The notes beneath the pieces are model-generated. The model had not been told where the DNA came from. It did not search any database and saw nothing but the letters and a program-made list of their open reading frames with translations. Made by a program: the position numbers and the translations under genes. From Diaphorobacter caeni (GTDB lineage: Bacteria; Pseudomonadota; Gammaproteobacteria; Burkholderiales; Burkholderiaceae_C): a DNA stretch of 64,000 bases. Below are positions 42,311 through 50,807 of the stretch, in pieces. The DNA lies in assembly GCF_015354245.1 (NCBI RefSeq), contig NZ_JADKYZ010000002.1, positions 803,866 through 867,865 of the forward strand, read 5' to 3'. Every line of letters begins with the position of its first letter. Position 1 is the stretch's first letter.

Positions 42311-44044
42311 ATGCACACCGTCGAAACCGTCCTGCTTGTCCTGATGCTTGGCGCGCTGACGGGCATTGTTGCCCGCTACATCCGCGCCATTCCGCTTCCA
42401 CTGATTCAAATCGCGCTCGGCGCCGCCATCGCCTGGCCACAGAGCGGCCTGCACATCGCTTTCGACCCCGAACTGTTCATGCTGCTGTTCATTCCGCCGC
42501 TGCTGTTCGCCGACGGCTGGCGCATTCCCAAGCGCGAGTTCTTCGCGCTCGCGCGCCCCATCCTGCTGCTCGCGCTCGGTCTCGTGGTGTTCACGGTATT
42601 CGGTCTGGGCTATCTCATCAACTGGATGATTCCCGAGATTCCGCTGCCCGTCGCGTTCGCGCTGGCCGCCGTGATCTCGCCGACCGACGCGGTGGCCGTC
42701 TCGGCCATCACCCGCAATCTGGGCATGCCCGACAAGACCATGCACATCCTCGAAGGCGAGTCGCTGCTCAACGACGCGTCGGGTCTGGTGGCACTCAAGT
42801 TCGCCGTCGCGGCCACGCTGACCGGCACGCTGTCCTGGGGCGCGGTCGCACGCGACTTCATCTGGATGGCGGTCGGTGGCCTGGCCGTCGGCGCGCTGCT
42901 CGGCTGGGGCTTCAGCTACGCGCGCAGCACCATCACCCGGCGGCTGGGCGACGTGGCGGCCACGCAGATGGTGCTGCTGCTGGTGCTGCTGCCATTCGCC
43001 GCCTACATCGTGGGCGAAAAGATCGGCGTGTCGGGCATTCTCGCGGCTGTGGCGGCGGGCATCGCCACCAACTTCGGCGACCTCGACCGCAGCAGCTACG
43101 TGAGCGAGCGCCTGCAAACTGAAGGCACCTGGAGCCTGGTCGAAGCCGCGTTCAACGGTGCCATCTTCCTGCTGCTGGGCCTGCAGTTGCCGTCCATCAT
43201 CGGCGTGCCGCTGCACGAGGCCGGTCATGAATGGTGGATTCTGGTGGGCTACGTCGTCGCCATCTCGAGCGGTCTGCTGCTGCTGCGCTGGATCTGGATC
43301 ACGCTGGGCGTGCACGGCGCGCTGCGCCGCGCGCACCACTCGGGCAAGATGGCGGAGCGCCCATCGGCGCTGCTCAATCTGGCCACCACCTTCGCGGGCA
43401 TCCGTGGCGCGGTGACGCTGGCCGGTGCCCTTTCCGTGCCCATGCTGCTGAACAACGGCGAGCCCTTCCCCGCGCGCGGCATGCTGATCTTTCTGGCGAC
43501 CGGCACCATTCTGTTCACGCTGGTCATGGGCAGCGTGATGCTGCCCATCATCCTCAGACGCCTGCCCCCTCCGGGCGAGCCGCCCACCGTGCGCGAGGAA
43601 CGTCTGGCGCGCGAGGCCGGCTGCATTGCAGCGATCTCCGAGCTCACGCTCACCGAAGAAGACGTCGAGCAGCATTCGCCCGAGTGGGTGGCGATGCATC
43701 AGGAGGTCGTGGGCCGGCTGAGCCAGGAATACCGCAACCGCCTGCAACTGCTCGACGACGGCAGCGGCGTCGCCACGACCCTCGAGAGCTCGCGCGAGGC
43801 ACCCGAGATCGTGCAGCAGCGCAAACACCGCTACGTGCTCGAGATCGAGACGCGCCTCAAGTGCATCCGTGCCGAGCGCGACGCGGTCTACGCCGAGCGC
43901 CACAAGCACCGCATCAACGACGAGACGCTGCGCAACATCGTCAGCGAACTCGATCTGCAGGAAGTCTCGATGCGCAAGCGGCTCATCGCCGCGCGCCGCG
44001 CCGCGGGTCTGGACAAGTCCAAGGGAGCGCACGGCGGCCATTGA
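42311..44044 (+). CDS. CPA1-family Na+/H+ antiporter
   Basis: A 577-residue cation/proton antiporter. Helices fill about residues 5-410, with PPLLFADGW, the ion-site motif ISPTDAVAVSAI and EGESLLNDASGLVALK. A charged cytoplasmic tail of about 150 residues follows, rich in Glu and Arg and probably helical (YRNRLQLLDDG, RHKHRINDETLR). It exchanges Na+ or K+ for H+ at the inner membrane. The ATG at 42311 gives the family N terminus; an in-frame ATG lies six codons upstream and neither has a strong ribosome binding site. It is divergent from liuB. Confidence 0.92.
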   Translation: MHTVETVLLVLMLGALTGIVARYIRAIPLPLIQIALGAAIAWPQSGLHIAFDPELFMLLFIPPLLFADGWRIPKREFFALARPILLLALGLVVFTVFGLGYLINWMIPEIPLPVAFALAAVISPTDAVAVSAITRNLGMPDKTMHILEGESLLNDASGLVALKFAVAATLTGTLSWGAVARDFIWMAVGGLAVGALLGWGFSYARSTITRRLGDVAATQMVLLLVLLPFAAYIVGEKIGVSGILAAVAAGIATNFGDLDRSSYVSERLQTEGTWSLVEAAFNGAIFLLLGLQLPSIIGVPLHEAGHEWWILVGYVVAISSGLLLLRWIWITLGVHGALRRAHHSGKMAERPSALLNLATTFAGIRGAVTLAGALSVPMLLNNGEPFPARGMLIFLATGTILFTLVMGSVMLPIILRRLPPPGEPPTVREERLAREAGCIAAISELTLTEEDVEQHSPEWVAMHQEVVGRLSQEYRNRLQLLDDGSGVATTLESSREAPEIVQQRKHRYVLEIETRLKCIRAERDAVYAERHKHRINDETLRNIVSELDLQEVSMRKRLIAARRAAGLDKSKGAHGGH

Positions 44045-44094
44045 CCGACGAGGGCGCAAGCCGGGGTCGCGTCCGGGTGACGCGGGCGGTGTGC

Positions 44095-45069
44095 TCATCG
44101 CGCCGCCTCTTCCGAGCTCTGCGCCGAGGCGGGCGACGATGCCGGCAAGGCGGCGGGAACCACAGCGGGCTCGATGCGGACGGCCAGCGGCAGCGGGAAG
44201 CCCACCTCATCAAGGAACTGAGACACCAGAGGCTCCCACTGCCTGATGCCCGCGCGGAACAGCTCGTGCCCGTCGTTGCCGAACGCGGGCAGCTGCGTGA
44301 ACTGAGCGCGGCCCCCGCCCCGCTCGAAGGCGGCGTGCCACTTCACCGGCCAATCAGCGCCGAAATACTGGTCGTTGCCTGCGTAGATCCACAGCATCGG
44401 CAACTGCGACTGGCTGCCGTAGTGCTGAAACGTCTTCGCCATCTGCTCGGGATCGCAGGGTTTTCCGGTGTGCGTGCGCGGATTGCCCCCCGCGCCGCCC
44501 GCAAAGCTGATGACCGCCTGCACGCCCTCGGGCTTCTGCGCCGCCGCGGCCACCGAGGCCGCACCGCCGAACGACTGGCCGACGATCACCGCGCGATCGG
44601 GCAGCGCATCGCTGCGCTTTGAGCGCACGGCCGCGAGCACCGCGTTGATCTGGGAGGCTGCGGCGTTCATCGCAGGCGCGAAGCGCTTTGCCTTGCACGG
44701 GCCGCTGTCCTCCGCATCGCTCTCGAACGTCGGGCCGTAGCCAAGCCGCGTCGGCACCGCCACCAGAAAGCCCCGGCTCACGAAATAGCGCGCCTGCTTG
44801 GCAAAGCGCGCGCGGTGCAGTTCCTTGCGGCCCTCTGCCTGCGGAGAGCGGCCGTGGTTGAGCACCAGCACCGGCGCGGGCACCGGGTTGGCGGGGTCGG
44901 AATACACCGTCACCGCGATCTGCCCCTTGACCTGCTTTCCCTGCGGACTGGTCGCCGTCACCGGCACCTGCAGCACGCGCTCCTGCATGCCGGCCCATGC
45001 GGGCGCGCTTGCCAGCAGGGCAACGGCCACGGGCAACGGAGCGAGACGGGCGCGAAGGTGAGCGGTCAT
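44095..45069 (-). CDS. Exported alpha/beta-hydrolase (dienelactone hydrolase-like)
   Basis: A 324-residue secreted hydrolase. The signal peptide is about 26 residues (APAWA|G). The nucleophile elbow GQSFGG places the catalytic Ser at 166, the acid is probably in YAGNDQYFG, and the His is in NDGHELF. The oxyanion stretch VLVLNHGRSP precedes them. An Ala/Pro/Ser-rich tail of about 25 residues ends the chain. It is probably a periplasmic esterase or peptidase. It is convergent with the antiporter and 17 bases downstream of the acyl-CoA synthetase gene. Confidence 0.87.
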   Translation of the reverse strand: MTAHLRARLAPLPVAVALLASAPAWAGMQERVLQVPVTATSPQGKQVKGQIAVTVYSDPANPVPAPVLVLNHGRSPQAEGRKELHRARFAKQARYFVSRGFLVAVPTRLGYGPTFESDAEDSGPCKAKRFAPAMNAAASQINAVLAAVRSKRSDALPDRAVIVGQSFGGAASVAAAAQKPEGVQAVISFAGGAGGNPRTHTGKPCDPEQMAKTFQHYGSQSQLPMLWIYAGNDQYFGADWPVKWHAAFERGGGRAQFTQLPAFGNDGHELFRAGIRQWEPLVSQFLDEVGFPLPLAVRIEPAVVPAALPASSPASAQSSEEAAR

Positions 45070-45086
45070 GTCGAGGTCTCCGGGAA

Positions 45087-46814
45087 TCAGGCCGATCTGG
45101 CGTCCTCAAGACCCAGCTCGTCCTTCATCTGGTCGCGGATGCGGAACTTCTGGATCTTGCCGGTCACCGTCATCGGGAACGATGTCACGAAGCGAATGTA
45201 GCGCGGCACCTTGTAGTGCGCGATCTGGCCCTTGCAGAATTCGCGGATTTCCTCCTCGACCAGCTTCTCGCCGGGCTTGGTGATGACCCAGGCGCACAGT
45301 TCCTCGCCATAGCGCTGGTCGGGCACACCGACCACCTGCACGTCCTGCACCTTGGGGTGGCGGTAGAGAAATTCCTCGACCTCGCGCGGATAGATGTTCT
45401 CGCCGCCACGGATCACCATGTCCTTGATGCGACCGACGATGTTCACGTAGCCCTCGTCGTCCATGGTCGCGAGGTCGCCGGTGTGCATGAAGCCCTCGGC
45501 ATCGATGGCCTCGCGCGTTCTGTCCTCGTCGCCCCAGTAGCCGAGCATGACCGAGTAGCCCCGCGTGCACAGCTCGCCGCTCTGCCCCACGGGCAGCACC
45601 TCGCCCGTCTCGGGGTGGATGATCTTCATGTCGAGATGCGGCTGCACCTTGCCGACCGTGGAAACGCGCTTTTCGAGCGGCGTGTCGTTGTCGCTCTGGC
45701 AGCTCACCGGACTGGTTTCGGTCATGCCGTAGGCGATGGTGATCTCGGAGAGATTCATGTCCTTGACCACGCGCTTCATCACCTCGATGGGGCACGGCGA
45801 TCCGGCCATGATGCCGGTGCGCAGCGTCGACAGATCGAACTCGGCGAAGCGCGGATGGTCGAGCTCGGCGATGAACATCGTCGGCACGCCGTGCAGGCCG
45901 GTGCAGCGCTCGGCCTGCACGGTCTCCAGCACCTTGAGCGGATCGAAACCATCGCCCGGATACACGATGGCCGCGCCATGTGTGACGCAGGCCAGATTGC
46001 CGAGCACCATGCCGAAGCAGTGATACAGCGGCACGGGAATGCACAGCCGGTCTTCAGACGTGAGCCGCATGCACTCGCCGATGAAGAAGCCGTTGTTCAG
46101 GATGTTGCGGTGGGTGAGCGTCGCCCCCTTGGGAAAGCCCGTCGTTCCGCTGGTGAACTGGATGTTGATCGCGTCGGTGTTGCGCAGCGTGGCCGCAATG
46201 GGGTCGATGCGCGCGTCGCTCGCCTCGCCGCGCGCGAGCAAGTCGGAAAAGCGCAGCATGCCGGGCTGCTCGTCGCCCACGCCCGCCTCGTCGATCCAGA
46301 CCACGGTGCGCAGCGTCGGCAGACGCGCGGCCTTGAGCGCACCCGGCAGCGCGGTGGCCAGCTCGGGCGACAGCTCGCGCAGCATGCCCAGATAGTCGCT
46401 GGTCTTGAAGCTCGGCATCGTCACGATGGCCTTGCAGCCGACCTTGTTGATCGCGTACTCCACCTCGGCGGAGCGATACGCGGGATTGATGTTCACCAGC
46501 ACCAGACCGACCTGTGCGGTCGCGAACTGCATCAGCACCCATTCGGCGTTGTTGTGCGACCAGATGCCGATGCGGTCGCCCTTCGCCAGCCCCAGGCCGA
46601 GCAGTGCGCTCGCGAGTCTGCGGACTTCGGCATGCAGTTGGGAATAGGTGTAGCGCCTGGCCTGATGGGCGCTGATCAGCGCATCGCGCCCGGGGTGGCG
46701 GGCGGCCATGTCACGGAAGAAGTCACCGAGCGTCTGCTCGATCAGTGGCTGCCCGGTCGCGCCGGAGGCCTGGCTCAGAACGAAGCGACCGGCGGTCGTG
46801 GACTGCGAAATCAT
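45087..46814 (-). CDS. AMP-binding acyl-CoA synthetase
   Basis: A 575-residue ANL-superfamily ligase that activates a carboxylic acid to its CoA thioester through an acyl-AMP. The P-loop-like [12 protein letters not shown], the YGMTETSPV motif and the C-terminal [18 protein letters not shown] and TVTGKIQKF (catalytic Lys) are intact. The ATG at 46814 has AGGAGA upstream. Proximity to liu genes suggests isovalerate or another short branched acid as substrate, but medium-chain acids are equally plausible. It is divergent from an AraC regulator. Confidence 0.92.
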   Translation of the reverse strand: MISQSTTAGRFVLSQASGATGQPLIEQTLGDFFRDMAARHPGRDALISAHQARRYTYSQLHAEVRRLASALLGLGLAKGDRIGIWSHNNAEWVLMQFATAQVGLVLVNINPAYRSAEVEYAINKVGCKAIVTMPSFKTSDYLGMLRELSPELATALPGALKAARLPTLRTVVWIDEAGVGDEQPGMLRFSDLLARGEASDARIDPIAATLRNTDAINIQFTSGTTGFPKGATLTHRNILNNGFFIGECMRLTSEDRLCIPVPLYHCFGMVLGNLACVTHGAAIVYPGDGFDPLKVLETVQAERCTGLHGVPTMFIAELDHPRFAEFDLSTLRTGIMAGSPCPIEVMKRVVKDMNLSEITIAYGMTETSPVSCQSDNDTPLEKRVSTVGKVQPHLDMKIIHPETGEVLPVGQSGELCTRGYSVMLGYWGDEDRTREAIDAEGFMHTGDLATMDDEGYVNIVGRIKDMVIRGGENIYPREVEEFLYRHPKVQDVQVVGVPDQRYGEELCAWVITKPGEKLVEEEIREFCKGQIAHYKVPRYIRFVTSFPMTVTGKIQKFRIRDQMKDELGLEDARSA

Positions 46815-46916
46815 GTGTGCTTGTCTCCTGCAGGGTGGGCGCGGCCGGCCCACGACATTTGTCGCACAGCATACGCCGGACGGGTGACAATGTGGAGCCA
46901 TGATCAGGCCACGATA

Positions 46917-46939
46917 GTTGCAATTTGCGCCAGTGCAAC
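46917..46939. promoter_or_regulatory. Inverted repeat between the AraC and acyl-CoA synthetase genes
   Basis: GTTGCA and TGCAAC flank an 11-base centre, 14 bases before the AraC start codon and about 100 bases before the divergent synthetase start. The position suits an operator used by the AraC protein itself. Confidence 0.35.
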
Positions 46940-46952
46940 GCAAAATCCGCTC

Positions 46953-48038
46953 ATGCGCCATCTGGTCTCCCCTCACCCTCTGGACAGCTCCCACCCCGCC
47001 GTCACGCCGATGGCATTCGTGCAGGCGATTCTGCTCGTCTACGAGCGGCGCGGCATCAGCCCGCAAGCGGCGCTGGAGACGGCACATATTGCGCCAGAAG
47101 ACATCAAAAACAATTCCGCACGAATTACCGCCCTGCAGATGGAGGTGTTCTCCGGCCACGCCATGCGCGAGCTCGACGACGAGGGCCTCGGCTGGTTCCA
47201 GCGCCGCCTGCCCTGGGGGAGCTACGGCATGCTGGCGCGCGCCTCGCTGAGCGCACTCACGCTGGGCCTCGCGCTCGCGCGCTGGTGCCGCCACCACCAT
47301 TTGATTGCGGATGACATCAGCCTGCACCTGCACGCCGAAGATGACCGCAGCGTGCTCAGCATCACCGAGCACCGCGATCTCGGCGCGCTGCGCGAGTTCT
47401 GCCTGATCTCGGTGCTGCGCAACGCGCTGGGCCTGGCCAGCTGGTTCATCGATTCGCGGCTGCCGGTCGTGTCGGCGCAGTTTCCATTCGCAGCGCCGCC
47501 CCATGCCGACGCCTACCGCGTGCTGTTCAGCGGCAAGGTGGCCTTCGACGCTCCGCATGCGGCCGTGGAGCTCGACTCACGCTATCTCGCCCTGCCGCTC
47601 AAGCGCGATGAGGCCGCCATGCAGCAGATGCTGCAGCGCGCGCTGCCGCTCATGGTGCACAAGTACCGCCGCGACCGGCTGCTGGTGCAGCGCGTGCGCC
47701 AGATCCTCGCGAGCACGCCCGACGTGATGCACAGCGCGCGCACGCTGGCCGACGAGCTGCATGTCTCCACGCGCACGCTGCACAGGCAGTTGAAGGAGGA
47801 AGGCGCGTCGCTGCAGACGCTCAAGGACGAGATGCGCCGCAACAAGGCCATCGAGCTGCTCAACCGCACCGACCGCCCGATCAAGCAGGTCGCGCAGGCG
47901 GCGGGCTTTGCGGGCGAAAAGAGCTTCATCCGCGCGTTCCGCACCTGGACCGGCTACTCCCCGGCCGAGTACCGCAAGCACTCGCGCAAGGCAACGGAAA
48001 CGGAAACGGAAACGGAAACGGAAGCGGAAGCGGAGTAA
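46953..48038 (+). CDS. AraC-family transcriptional regulator with a Thr-Glu repeat tail
   Basis: A 361-residue regulator. The N-terminal part (about 20-210) resembles the AraC-like ligand domain of OruR/ArgR-type activators ([38 protein letters not shown]). The C-terminal double HTH (about 250-340) has [20 protein letters not shown] and [26 protein letters not shown]. The last 15 or so residues are Thr-Glu and Ala-Glu repeats from a hexanucleotide tract. It probably activates the divergent acyl-CoA synthetase gene. An upstream in-frame ATG at about 46890 is possible. Confidence 0.87.
   Translation: MRHLVSPHPLDSSHPAVTPMAFVQAILLVYERRGISPQAALETAHIAPEDIKNNSARITALQMEVFSGHAMRELDDEGLGWFQRRLPWGSYGMLARASLSALTLGLALARWCRHHHLIADDISLHLHAEDDRSVLSITEHRDLGALREFCLISVLRNALGLASWFIDSRLPVVSAQFPFAAPPHADAYRVLFSGKVAFDAPHAAVELDSRYLALPLKRDEAAMQQMLQRALPLMVHKYRRDRLLVQRVRQILASTPDVMHSARTLADELHVSTRTLHRQLKEEGASLQTLKDEMRRNKAIELLNRTDRPIKQVAQAAGFAGEKSFIRAFRTWTGYSPAEYRKHSRKATETETETETEAEAE
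47993..48035. repeat. Hexanucleotide microsatellite at the 3' end of the AraC gene
   Basis: ACGGAA repeats about five times and then changes to GCGGAA twice, giving Thr-Glu and Ala-Glu pairs just before the stop codon. The unit preserves the reading frame. Confidence 0.85.
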
Positions 48039-48043
48039 GGGCC

Positions 48044-48718
48044 TCAGTCCTCCGCCATCAGGCGGGGCAGATCGCCCATCGCGTCGAACACCCGGCTCGC
48101 ACCCGCCGCAACCAGGTCGCTCGCATCGGCATGCCCCTGATGCGAGGGGAAATAGGCCCAGACGACGGCCCCCGCGGCCACACCGGCCTGCACGCCGGTC
48201 AGCGTGTCCTCGATCACGAGACAGCGTTTCGGGTCGACATCGAGCGCGGTGGCCGCCGCCAGATAGACATCGGGAAACGGCTTGCTGCGCGGCGTCTCGT
48301 GCCCGCTGAAAACGCGGCCTTCAAAGAACGGAGCCAGTCCCACCTTGGCAAGCTGCATCTCGACCTTGGCGCGGTCCGCCCCCGAGGCGCAGGCGATGCG
48401 GCCGTTCAGCGCCGCGTGCACGCTCTTCACGGCCGCGAGCGATCCATCGATGGCCACCAGCTCCGCCGTCAACGCCTCGTTGCGGCGCACGTAGAACTGC
48501 TGCAGCCACTCCTCGGTGAACGGTTTGCCGGTGTGCGACTCGATCAGCGCGGCCTGGCTGCGCACCGTCTTGCCGATGAACTGCTGCAGGCATTCCTCGG
48601 TCGTGATCGGCCAACCCGCTTCGTTGAGCATGTCGCGCAACACGCGGTTGGTAATGGATTCGCTGTCCACCAGCACTCCATCGCAATCGAACAGAACGGC
48701 ATCAAACTTCGCGGTCAT
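48044..48718 (-). CDS. HAD-superfamily phosphatase (beta-phosphoglucomutase/GPH-like)
   Basis: A 224-residue HAD subfamily IA hydrolase. Motif I is FDCDGVLVDSE with nucleophile Asp11 and acid/base Asp13, motif II is in ACASGAD, motif III Lys in RSKPFPDVY and motif IV in VIEDTLTGVQAG. A four-helix cap lies between. The substrate is a small phosphorylated metabolite, possibly a sugar phosphate. It is convergent with the AraC gene, stop codons 5 bases apart. Confidence 0.9.
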   Translation of the reverse strand: MTAKFDAVLFDCDGVLVDSESITNRVLRDMLNEAGWPITTEECLQQFIGKTVRSQAALIESHTGKPFTEEWLQQFYVRRNEALTAELVAIDGSLAAVKSVHAALNGRIACASGADRAKVEMQLAKVGLAPFFEGRVFSGHETPRSKPFPDVYLAAATALDVDPKRCLVIEDTLTGVQAGVAAGAVVWAYFPSHQGHADASDLVAAGASRVFDAMGDLPRLMAED

Positions 48719-48740
48719 CGGTCGGGCTCACCAAAAGCAC

Positions 48741-48767
48741 AAAGGCGCCGAAAAATTCAGCGCCTTT
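48741..48767 (-). terminator. Terminator after the repeat lipoprotein gene
   Basis: Eight-base arms AAAGGCGC and GCGCCTTT with an 11-base loop, followed on the minus strand by GTGCTTTT. A second hairpin (AGGGTC/GACCCT) lies just upstream at about 48782-48810. Confidence 0.65.
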
Positions 48768-48847
48768 GAAAGTGGAAAAAGGGTCGCGCCGATTATGCGG
48801 CAGACCCTCTTTCATGTGCCCGCACACGGGCATGTGGCCGTCACCCG

Positions 48848-49963
48848 TCAGCCGGGAAACGCCACGCCCGCCAGCGGATGCAGCACGGTGGCCGCATTCA
48901 GCGTGGAGACGTTGTGGATCACGTTGTCGCTGGTGCTGTAGCTGGTCAGGAAGAAGAAGCCCTTGGCCGCGTTGGCGTCGAGGCGCGACTTCATCTTGGC
49001 GAGCGTGTCGGTGCTCACGTCGGACTCGACAAGATACTGGATCGCGCCCGCCTGCCTCGAGGATTTCTCCCACACCGAGACGGCCGCACCACCGCCGATG
49101 ACCAACTCGCCGCGCGAGAGACGCCCTTGCGCGCCCATGGCATCAAGCACCTTCTTGAGTTCGGCCGCGTTCTTCTCGCCATACGGACCGCTCGGCGTCG
49201 CCAGCGTGTAGTCGTAGGTCGTGCCGACGCTGTCCTTGCAATACAGGTTGAACATCTGCGAGCCGATGATCATCGGACCCAGCCAGCGGAAGCCGCGACC
49301 GCCCATGCGCGCGAGCTCGTCGCCGAGGCTCTTGGCGCTCATCGCGCTGTTGTCGCTCATTGCCGCTTCGTAGGTGTAGGTCCGGCCGAGCGATGCATCG
49401 CGCACATAGAGGTTGCGGATGTCATTCTGATTGGCGGGGAACACCGCGCCGGATTTGTACATATAGCCCTGCGCACCGCGCTGGTTGGCCTGCGCCACGA
49501 GCGCGGAGACCGAGGCCACGTCAGCATCCGCCACATAGTCGAGGCGCGCACTCGTGTGCGCCGAGTCGCTCACGTAGAAGTCGCCCATGGCCACGTTGTT
49601 GCCCACGCCCGCACCCAATGTGCTGATGTGCGCATAACCCTGCGCGCCGAGCTGGTTGGCCGTGGCCAACGCAACCGAGAACGACGCGGCCGCAGGCTCA
49701 AGCCGGTACTGACCTGTCACGGCGGTGGTTCCGCCGCCCGTGCCACCTCCTGTACCACCGCCACCGGTTCCGGGATCCGTGGTCCCGCCTCCGGTACCAC
49801 CGCCAGTTCCACCACCGCCCGTGCCTCCTCCCGTTCCACCACCGCCGGTGCCACCGCCGCTGCCACCGGACTCATCACCTCCACCCCCTCCGCCGCCACA
49901 AGCGGAAAGCGATGCCAGCAACAGCATGGCCGCGGAGCGTCGGGTGAGTAGCGTTGAGTTCAT
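48848..49963 (-). CDS. Lipoprotein built of five GAQGY-type repeats behind a Gly/Thr linker
   Basis: A 371-residue protein with a lipoprotein signal (LASLSAC, lipidated Cys22) and an extreme Gly/Thr-rich linker at about 23-80. The rest is five repeats of about 55-60 residues, each a helix ending in a GAQGY-like turn: ANQLGAQGY, ANQRGAQGY, LARMGGRGF, LDAMGAQGR and LDANAAKGF. Between them are strands such as GDFYVSDS, NLYVRDAS and NLYCKDS. The helix-turn pattern recalls DUF4177 (GAEGWELV), but I cannot name a family. It is expected to be anchored in the outer or inner membrane facing the periplasm. It is divergent from the response regulator gene. Confidence 0.78.
   Translation of the reverse strand: MNSTLLTRRSAAMLLLASLSACGGGGGGGDESGGSGGGTGGGGTGGGTGGGGTGGGTGGGTTDPGTGGGGTGGGTGGGTTAVTGQYRLEPAAASFSVALATANQLGAQGYAHISTLGAGVGNNVAMGDFYVSDSAHTSARLDYVADADVASVSALVAQANQRGAQGYMYKSGAVFPANQNDIRNLYVRDASLGRTYTYEAAMSDNSAMSAKSLGDELARMGGRGFRWLGPMIIGSQMFNLYCKDSVGTTYDYTLATPSGPYGEKNAAELKKVLDAMGAQGRLSRGELVIGGGAAVSVWEKSSRQAGAIQYLVESDVSTDTLAKMKSRLDANAAKGFFFLTSYSTSDNVIHNVSTLNAATVLHPLAGVAFPG
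49724..49897. repeat. Low-complexity Gly/Thr linker-coding tract
   Basis: About 175 bases of GGC/GGT/GGA and ACC/ACG triplets encode runs such as GGGTGGG between the lipid anchor and the repeat domain. Trinucleotide-based repeats of this kind change length easily without frameshift. Confidence 0.85.
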
Positions 49964-50106
49964 ATATCCTCTCCGTCCTGCACAAAGAATTTATGTCGGT
50001 TGACCAACTTGACGATTCTCGGCTTGCCTCCCCATTCACAGACACCCTCCCAAGGCGGGGTATTTGTTACCGCATTTTTCTTCACCGCATAGCCCCCTTC
50101 ACGCCC

Positions 50107-50787
50107 ATGCAGCCCGCCCACCATCAGTCCTACGCACTTGTGATCGATGACCATCCGATGGTTGCTCAGGGCATGGGACAGATGCTTTCGCAACTCTCGG
50201 GCGTGAGCGAAGTGCGGCATGTCGTCAATGCGGCCGAGGGGTTGCAGACCATCGCCGCACTCGGCTCTCCGCTCATCGTGGTCATGGATTTCTGGCTCGA
50301 GGATGGCGACTCCACCCATTTCGTCACCGACATCCTCACGCTCGCGCCCGACACGCGGGTACTGATGGTGAGCGGCGACAGTCATCCCGCGCTGCCAGGC
50401 AAGGTCAGCGCCGCCGGTGCCCACGGGCTGATCCACAAGAGCTGCACACCAGATCAATTCAATGCGGCCGTGCTCGCCGTGCTTTCAGGCAGTCCCTGGG
50501 TCACGCATGAAGCCCCGGACAAGGCGCAGGCCAAGCGCCCCGCAGCGGCGCAGCTGCGCATGAGCGGCAACGATCTGGGTCTCACGCAACGCCAGACGCA
50601 GGTGCTCGATCTGGTGCTCAAGGGCAAGCCCAACAAAGCGATCGCGCAGACGCTCACGCTCTCGGAACACACCGTCAAGGAACATGTGACGGCTATCCTG
50701 CAGAAGCTCGGCAGCACCAACCGGGTCGAGCTGATCACGCGCATGCAGGGCGTGGACCTGATCCTGCCCACCGTCGCGGCTGACTGA
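50107..50787 (+). CDS. LuxR/NarL-family response regulator
   Basis: A 226-residue regulator. The receiver domain (about 8-125) has acidic pair IDDHP at 13-17, phospho-acceptor Asp61 in VVMDFW and the conserved Lys in LIHKSC. The LuxR-type HTH (about 160-220) contains LTQRQTQVLDLVLKGKPNKAIAQ and EHTVKEHVTAILQKLG. The ATG at 50107 gives a normal-length receiver. It is convergent with a histidine kinase gene 20 bases away, its likely partner, and divergent from the repeat lipoprotein, a possible target. Confidence 0.92.
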   Translation: MQPAHHQSYALVIDDHPMVAQGMGQMLSQLSGVSEVRHVVNAAEGLQTIAALGSPLIVVMDFWLEDGDSTHFVTDILTLAPDTRVLMVSGDSHPALPGKVSAAGAHGLIHKSCTPDQFNAAVLAVLSGSPWVTHEAPDKAQAKRPAAAQLRMSGNDLGLTQRQTQVLDLVLKGKPNKAIAQTLTLSEHTVKEHVTAILQKLGSTNRVELITRMQGVDLILPTVAAD

Positions 50788-50807
50788 CGCAGCTGACTGA
50801 CGCGTTC

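Noticed and set aside
42218..44098. A 626-codon minus-strand frame over the antiporter
   Set aside because: It is an antisense shadow with Gln/His/Arg-rich low-complexity translation.
44997..46952. A long N-terminal extension of the AraC frame
   Set aside because: The frame is open through the antisense of the acyl-CoA synthetase, but family similarity begins only near 46953.
47993..48035. Phase variation by the hexanucleotide repeat of the AraC gene
   Set aside because: The repeat unit is a multiple of three, so slippage cannot switch the gene off by frameshift.
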